The notes below the pieces were generated by a model, which searched no databases, was not told where the DNA came from, and worked only from the letters and a program-made list of their open reading frames with translations. From Hormiphora californensis (lineage: Eukaryota; Ctenophora; Tentaculata; Cydippida; Pleurobrachiidae): a DNA stretch of 64,000 bases. This document shows positions 58,219-64,000 of the stretch, in pieces. A program made the position numbers and the translations under genes. The stretch covers positions 1,077,356-1,141,355 of the forward strand of contig CM035358.1 of assembly GCA_020137815.1 (NCBI GenBank). Direction: 5' to 3'. Within the stretch, counting starts at the first letter, position 1. Each line of letters starts with the position of its first letter.

Positions 58219-59245
58219 TATCGCGTAGTGGGGAGAGAGAGAGAGAACGAAACTTGAACTATAGAAGGGGGGAGAGAGAGAGAGTTAATCTTGAATGCGA
58301 GTGAGAGAGAAATTTTGCGGGAAATTGAGAGATATAGAGATAAAATAGTTGCTGTTTTGTTCTCTTACTGTGAGAGAAGAAGAGAGGACTTAATAGAGGT
58401 TAAATGTAAACTATGGTTTAGTCGCTGGTATAATACCATGAGGTGGTTCGGGGGTTCGAGGGCAAGCCCAAAATCGCTCGTGAAACGAGAAGGGTGAGCT
58501 GTATAACAAAACAAAATGTCTTGCTATACAACTGAGGTAGGAAGGAAAATGGAATTGTTAATTAGTGCGTGATCGATATCGCGTAGTGGGGAGAGAGAGA
58601 GAGAACAAATCTTGAACTATAGAAGGGGAGAGAGAGAGAGTTAATCTTGAATGCGAGTGAGAGAGAAATTTTGCGGGAAATTGAGAGATATAGAGATAAA
58701 ATAGTTGCTGTTTTGTTCTCTTACTGTGAGAGAAGAAGAGAGGACTTAATAGAGGTTAAATGTAAACTATGGTTTAGTCGCTGGTATAATACCATGAGGT
58801 GGTTCGGGGGTTCGAGGGCAAGCCCAAAATCGCTCGTGAAACGAGAAGGGTGAGCTGTATAACAAAACAAAATGTCTTGCTATACAACTGAGGTAGGAAG
58901 GAAAATGGAATTGTTAATTAGTGCGTGATCGATATCGCGTAGTGGGGAGAGAGAGAGAGAACAAATCTTGAACTATAGAAGGGGAGAGAGAGAGAGTTAA
59001 TCTTGAATGCGAGTGAGAGAGAAATTTTGCGGGAAATTGAGAGATATAGAGATAAAATAGTTGCTGTTTTGTTCTCTTACTGTGAGAGAAGAAGAGAGGA
59101 CTTAATAGAGGTTAAATGTAAACTATGGTTTAGTCGCTGGTATAATACCATGAGGTGGTTCGGGGGTTCGAGGGCAAGCCCAAAATCGCTCGTGAAACGA
59201 GAAGGGTGAGCTGTATAACAAAACAAAATGTCTTGCTATACAACT
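58219..59245 (+). repeat. Three near-identical 356-bp tandem repeats
   Basis: Copies begin at TATCGCGTAGTGGGGAG (58219, 58577 and 58933). The second and third look identical; the first differs by a few bases in the GA-rich part. Each has a 68-codon frame without ATG (first codon TTG), so coding is unlikely. Confidence 0.85.
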
Positions 59246-59469
59246 CATTATGATGTCTTGATGGTTATAAAAAGTGGCAACCTAACTTGATGTGAAGGGG
59301 AGGGGAGGGGGGTTGAATGTCGTTACTCGACCAATACAATCCAAATTGCCATTTCAGTCAATAACAATATTAGTTGGCTGCTATCTAGACTTATTGGTAC
59401 TGTTATTATTAATGCAGGGGAGTGTTATTGAGTTTTCCTAGATCTACAGTGTATATTGTCTATCTTCTT

Positions 59470-59615
<146 letters not shown>

Positions 59616-59758
59616 ATATAAATACAGCCTTGCACTACACTTTAGGCAATTACCTGACCTTGCAGATATACACACTTCCCAAAGAAACACATGCTTTTTG
59701 TATCCTCCTCTCTCTTTCTCTCTGTCTGTCTTTCTCTTTCCCTCTCTATTTCTGCAAA

Positions 59759-61037
59759 TTAAGGGTACACCTCGGCAAAATTTTTGTCGAGTGCCCGCTT
59801 AGCTCTTCATATGGGGTTGTAGGGCATACCAAGCCGACCTCAAATATGCAATTTTAGCCCTTAACTCGAATTCATATTTTTGCTACAGCCCCTCAAAGTT
59901 TGACCCTAAAAACAGGTTTTTAAGGTCCCTAAATTTTATTTTTAGGGCTAGAAAGCTGAAAATTTAGGGATTCATAGAGGATACCAAGGTGTATAGCTCA
60001 AACAGAAATTTTTTGAAATAGAGCTCAATTTTTTGTCTGAGACTATTTTACTTTTTTTGACTTTGAGGCCATATTTGGACATGTTCCTATGGACCGTTAA
60101 GGCTAAAAATTGGATATTTGGTGCTCCTAACAAATGTCAAAGTAGCCACAAATTTTCAGGAGGTCCGAATTTGAAATGTGGCCTACAGGTTTCTTTTTGT
60201 AAAGCACATATTTTAGGAAAACTTAAAATGGCTATATCTCAAAAACGGTAGGTCCTAGCGATCTAATTCCGTGTTAAATCGATTCAGCGGGTCCGATTTT
60301 GGGGGGGGGTCGTCTCTTAGACATTTTGCTCTAAGTCTAACCGTTTTTTCAGAAATCGTATTTTAAGGTTTGTACATGTTTAGCAGAAATGCTTCTAGCT
60401 AGAGCTAATCTTACCTATTTCTGCTAAACATGTACACATCTTAAAATACGATTTCTGAAAAAACGGTTAGACTTAGAGCAAAATGTCTAAGAGACGACCC
60501 CCCCAAAATCGGACCCGCTGAATCGATTTAGCACAAAATTAGATCGCTAGGACCTACCGTTTTTGAGATATAGCCATTTTAAGTTTTCCTAAAATATGTG
60601 CTTTACAAAAAGAAACCTGTAGGCCACATTTCAAATTCGGACCTCCTGAAAATTTGTGGCTACTTTGACATTTGTTAGGAGCACCAAATATCCAATTTTT
60701 AGCCTTAACGGTCCATAGGAACATGTCCAAATATGGGCTCAAAGTCAAAAAAAGTAAAATAGTCTCAGACAAAAAATTGAGCTCCATTTCAAAAAATTTC
60801 TGTTTGAGCTATACACCTTGGTATCCTCTATGAATCCCTAAATTTTCAGCTTTCTAGCCTTAAAAATAAAATTTAGGGACCTTAAAAACCGGTTTTTAGG
60901 GTCAAACTTTGAGGGGCTGCAGCAAAAATATGAATTCGAGTTAAGGGCTAAAATTACATATTTGAGGTCGGCTTGGTATGCCCTACAACCCCATATGGAG
61001 AGCTAAGCGGGCACTCGACACCGAGGTGTACCCTTAA
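59759..61037. mobile_element. 1.28-kb TTAA-bounded foldback element
   Basis: The element begins TTAAGGGTACACCTCGG and ends with its complement CCGAGGTGTACCCTTAA. Arms of about 630 bp are inverted copies with scattered differences; the centre is near 60400. TTAA at both ends suggests a TTAA-targeting transposon, though the GGG start is not the usual CCC of piggyBac. No transposase frame. Confidence 0.7.
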
Positions 61038-61542
61038 GCATTTATTGCCGATCTTCTAACTTATTACTAAACCATTCTACTTCTGATCACTCTCTCTCTC
61101 TCTCTCTCTTCATATATCATGGATTTCTACTTAAACGAGGATATTTTTGAACTCTGATATAATCCATTTCATCAGATTGGCTGGAATGATAAAAGATAAT
61201 TATGGCCAATGGTCAAATTGTGGTCGCAATGACAATATATTATATCTCAAAGACTATTTTAATAGACCAAATAAAATACTCACTCCGCACTTTCATTATC
61301 CAGAAAGTATGGGGGAGGGCCCTGGGTTCACGATCACCTAATCATCTCCAATTTTCATCTCCAATGTTCACGATTCGCCATAAATAATCTCTCCAATTTC
61401 ATTGGCTCATTGCCAGCCCCTATTATAAACTCCTCTTGGTCCTAAATTCAGATATATCCATTCTTCTATCGATAGGTGTGAGAGTAATGAATTTAGGGCC
61501 AGTTACAGATGACCATTTACCCCCGACCACCTCCCATTTCAG

Positions 61543-62377
61543 ATCCAGTCAATGGACCTGCTGTTTGACAGGGACGCTGCCGCCTGGCAGGGTATTGTTA
61601 TCAAGTTCCATATGTTCCAGTTTGCCCGGGTCGTACCACCCTCTGTCATCACCAAGGTCATGCAGCTTGTTCCTGTAACAAAGGTGAGTCAAACAAATAC
61701 TGTCAAACATCTCGGTTTACAGGACCCCTGATATTTTGTATTGTTGGTTCCATTATTCACACCAGAATTGTGTGGGAGGGAGATATTTTTCTGACTCCCA
61801 CAGATCTTCAGATTGGTTAACCGTGATCCTCCTTTTTCAGTACAAGACAATATTAGAGAGCTCCTGTCGACTAAAGTACTGTCCTTCATTTGATGCTGAG
61901 AAGTGTGGTGATGTTCCTGTCATGTTGTTTACCGGGTATCCCAGCCCCAACACTCCTTGCAGTATTGAAGGTACAGCCTGGTCCCCGATTTACCGAGATG
62001 CGTGGTGTATCGGAAAACCGGGGCCCGGTAAATTCAGGTGCCATCATATTATTTGAGATGTATTTTTGTAATTTTGGGTTGGTTGATTCTGGGTTGATGG
62101 AAGGTTTCATCCAAAATCTCCTATTTTGCCGACATGAGCCTTTTTTTCTCCCACAATTTTAGTTACCATTACGATTGCAATTTACAGTTACTACCGATAT
62201 AATCACCTTCACTGTATCTTTTTTCTCTATCTTTCTATCTTTTTTCTCTCTGTCTCTTCCTGCACCGTCATTTTCCCACGAAGCAACCTATCGCCTATCA
62301 CCCACAACCAATTTATAGCACTATATATTCAACCACCGCGAATTTTATTTAGCTGTAACTTTTGCTGGTAACACCAG

Positions 62378-62446
<69 letters not shown>

Positions 62447-62556
62447 TTCTCTATCTCTCTCTTTCTTTCTCTCTCCGATATATGACGTACCCCAAATAAA
62501 AGTTGTCGACTGTACATAATAATTGCAATAACTGTGCTTTTTGCTCAATATCACGT

Positions 62557-62627
<71 letters not shown>

Positions 62628-63397
62628 GTGAGAGGAGGCACCAGGAAGCACTTAACTGACTGTAATAAACAGTAATAAAAACAACAAGAACATCACCTCC
62701 AGTAGTATATCTCGTCATGTCTGCAGAAATACTAATAGAGAGAGTGAAAGAGAGAGAGGGCTAGAATAAGAGAGGGAAAGTGAAGCAGTGTCTGCAAAAA
62801 TACCGATTTAAAGAGAGGGGGAAAAGAAGTGATAGTAATTGATATATTAGTTTCGGACTGGTAATATAGTTCCTTAGAACATTGTGTTCAACTGTTACCA
62901 TGGCAACCCATGATTCTGGAGGGAGAAAGAGAGAGGGAGGGGATTATAAAAAAGGGAATGCAGCAGATGCATGATCGAATTATTTGGAAATTATTGGGAG
63001 AATCCTATGAAGAGCTGAAAGCAAAATTGAAAAATGTAGGTTCCATAAATTTGTCCCCATCAGTTAGCCACGTGTGTATAATTTGCGTGTATAATTTTTT
63101 GTAGTGGGAGGTTATGTCACCAACCATTAGCTGTACATTACAGTGGCTTTTGGGTGTATGGTACACCCCCCAAAAGCCACGGATACACGAAAATGTCTGA
63201 ACTTTCTAACTTTTGAATATTTTTTCGTCTTTTATAGGTTTGATACATCTTTCGGAGTTTACAACATGACACGTATATCGTGTGGATACTTATAATCAAT
63301 ATGAACTAGCATAAGTAATGACTAATGACCTTGCAATTTGTCGTTTACACACTCTCACTTTCGCAACTGACTATCACATCCTCTCTCTGATCTCTCT

Positions 63398-63444
<47 letters not shown>

Positions 63445-63677
63445 CTCTCTCTCTCTCCTCTCTCTCTACTGAAGTTAGACATGAACTGACTCTTCCTGGT
63501 ATCTATCCAGACTAGCTACTACTCAAAATATCTCACTATTTCTCTCTCCCTCTCTCCGTGCTCAAAATATCTCCTACTCTCACTCAAAATATCTCACTCT
63601 TCCACCGTCCAGATCTACACGACAATATCCCGCGTGTCATGTTGTTGCAGACGACATTCTTGTTTAGCAATCTCTGA
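61543..63677 (+). CDS. Three terminal exons of a + strand gene
   Basis: Exons are 61543-61683 (47 codons), 61841-61970 and 63613-63677. They begin in phase 0 and join in phases 0 and 1, with good TTTCAG acceptors and GTGAGT/GTACAG donors. They read IQSMDLLFDRDAAAWQGIVI, then CRLKYCPSFDAEKC, then HDNIPRVMLLQTTFLF and a TGA stop. The hydrophobic C-terminus could be an anchor signal. They may be the 3' end of the Ig-like gene that starts at 52157, which would be a long gene disrupted by repeats. No exon in between was found, so this link is inference. Confidence 0.4.
62381..62627. repeat. Two (CT)n microsatellites
   Basis: CT runs at about 62381-62443 and 62557-62625, in the intron before the last exon. 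Confidence 0.9.
63399..63472. repeat. (C)n and (CT)n tract
   Basis: A C run followed by CT repeats, about 140 bp before the exon at 63613. Confidence 0.85.
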
Positions 63678-64000
63678 AGACCCAATTAAGCCAATTATAA
63701 ACCCATTTTGTGGCACGTGCACATGTACACAAATCTGCTACTACTGCAGTGCTGATGTGATCGCATCATGACGCCGAGTTTGGATGATTTTCCAAGAAAC
63801 TGGTGAGCTCCATCATCATCGTGGCCTTGGTAAAGCTAATTTGGGTCTATATGTGATCATGGCCCGATCATGTTAATGTCTGCTCTTCGGAAATCGGATT
63901 TAGGGATTAAAATAAGAAGTGTAAATTGATGTGTATACACGTGTGTACGGAGAGAGATTGATTCGATTGTTAGTAGGACAGAAGAGAAAGGGCATTCACA

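Noticed and set aside
58291-59209. Three copies of a 68-codon frame
   Set aside because: Starts with TTG, contains no domain, and is repeated only because of the 356-bp tandem repeat.

Overview
The window is animal (metazoan) nuclear DNA. Genes are split by short GT-AG introns and carry animal extracellular modules (LDLa, Ig, EGF, laminin-G-like). The rest is rich in transposable elements and CT/GA microsatellites. A non-bilaterian or other marine invertebrate (sponge or cnidarian grade) would fit, but the sequence alone does not settle the taxon.

Region 1 (0.8-38 kb, + strand) is one very large gene of about 48 recognisable exons: signal peptide, three LDLa-like modules, several Ig-like domains, EGF modules, then alternating laminin-G-like and EGF modules. 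The order LDLa, Ig, LamG/EGF resembles perlecan, a basement-membrane protein. Its introns hold two nested antisense genes: a two-exon secreted protein with a furin-type site (8.67-9.39 kb) and a secreted protein made almost wholly of about 42 His-rich 15-17-residue repeats (18.52-20.65 kb). They also hold four antisense tRNA-Arg(UCG) genes, a CR1-like LINE carrying a piggyBac-type MITE, a foldback element split by a LINE with a restriction-like endonuclease, hAT-type MITEs with 8-bp target duplications, and a complete young Gypsy LTR retrotransposon (28.36-37.06 kb; its two 430-bp LTRs look identical).

The most unusual pattern is that several introns of this gene carry minisatellites built from splice signals: nine 5' splice sites exactly 30 bp apart and in frame, six 3' splice sites 37 bp apart, seventeen complete 3' splice-site modules of about 32 bp, and an array of roughly 90 TACTAAC branch-site motifs.

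Region 2 (38-46.5 kb) is dominated by inverted structures: a 3.09-kb near-perfect palindrome carrying PDZ-domain exons in both arms, and a 1.64-kb foldback. The PDZ exons carry several one-base frame breaks.

Region 3 (46.5-51.5 kb, - strand) encodes the N-terminal region and first half of the catalytic domain of an INPP5E-like inositol polyphosphate 5-phosphatase. The exons for the rest of the catalytic domain are not found downstream, where the palindromes begin. About 615 bp away, head to head, a + strand gene for a secreted, glycosylated Ig-like protein starts (52.16 kb).

Region 4 (55-64 kb) holds a (GA)n tract, a homopolymer-rich, indel-ridden LINE relic (55.65-57.85 kb), three near-identical 356-bp tandem repeats, a 1.28-kb TTAA-bounded foldback element, and three phase-compatible exons (61.5-63.7 kb) that end in a stop codon.
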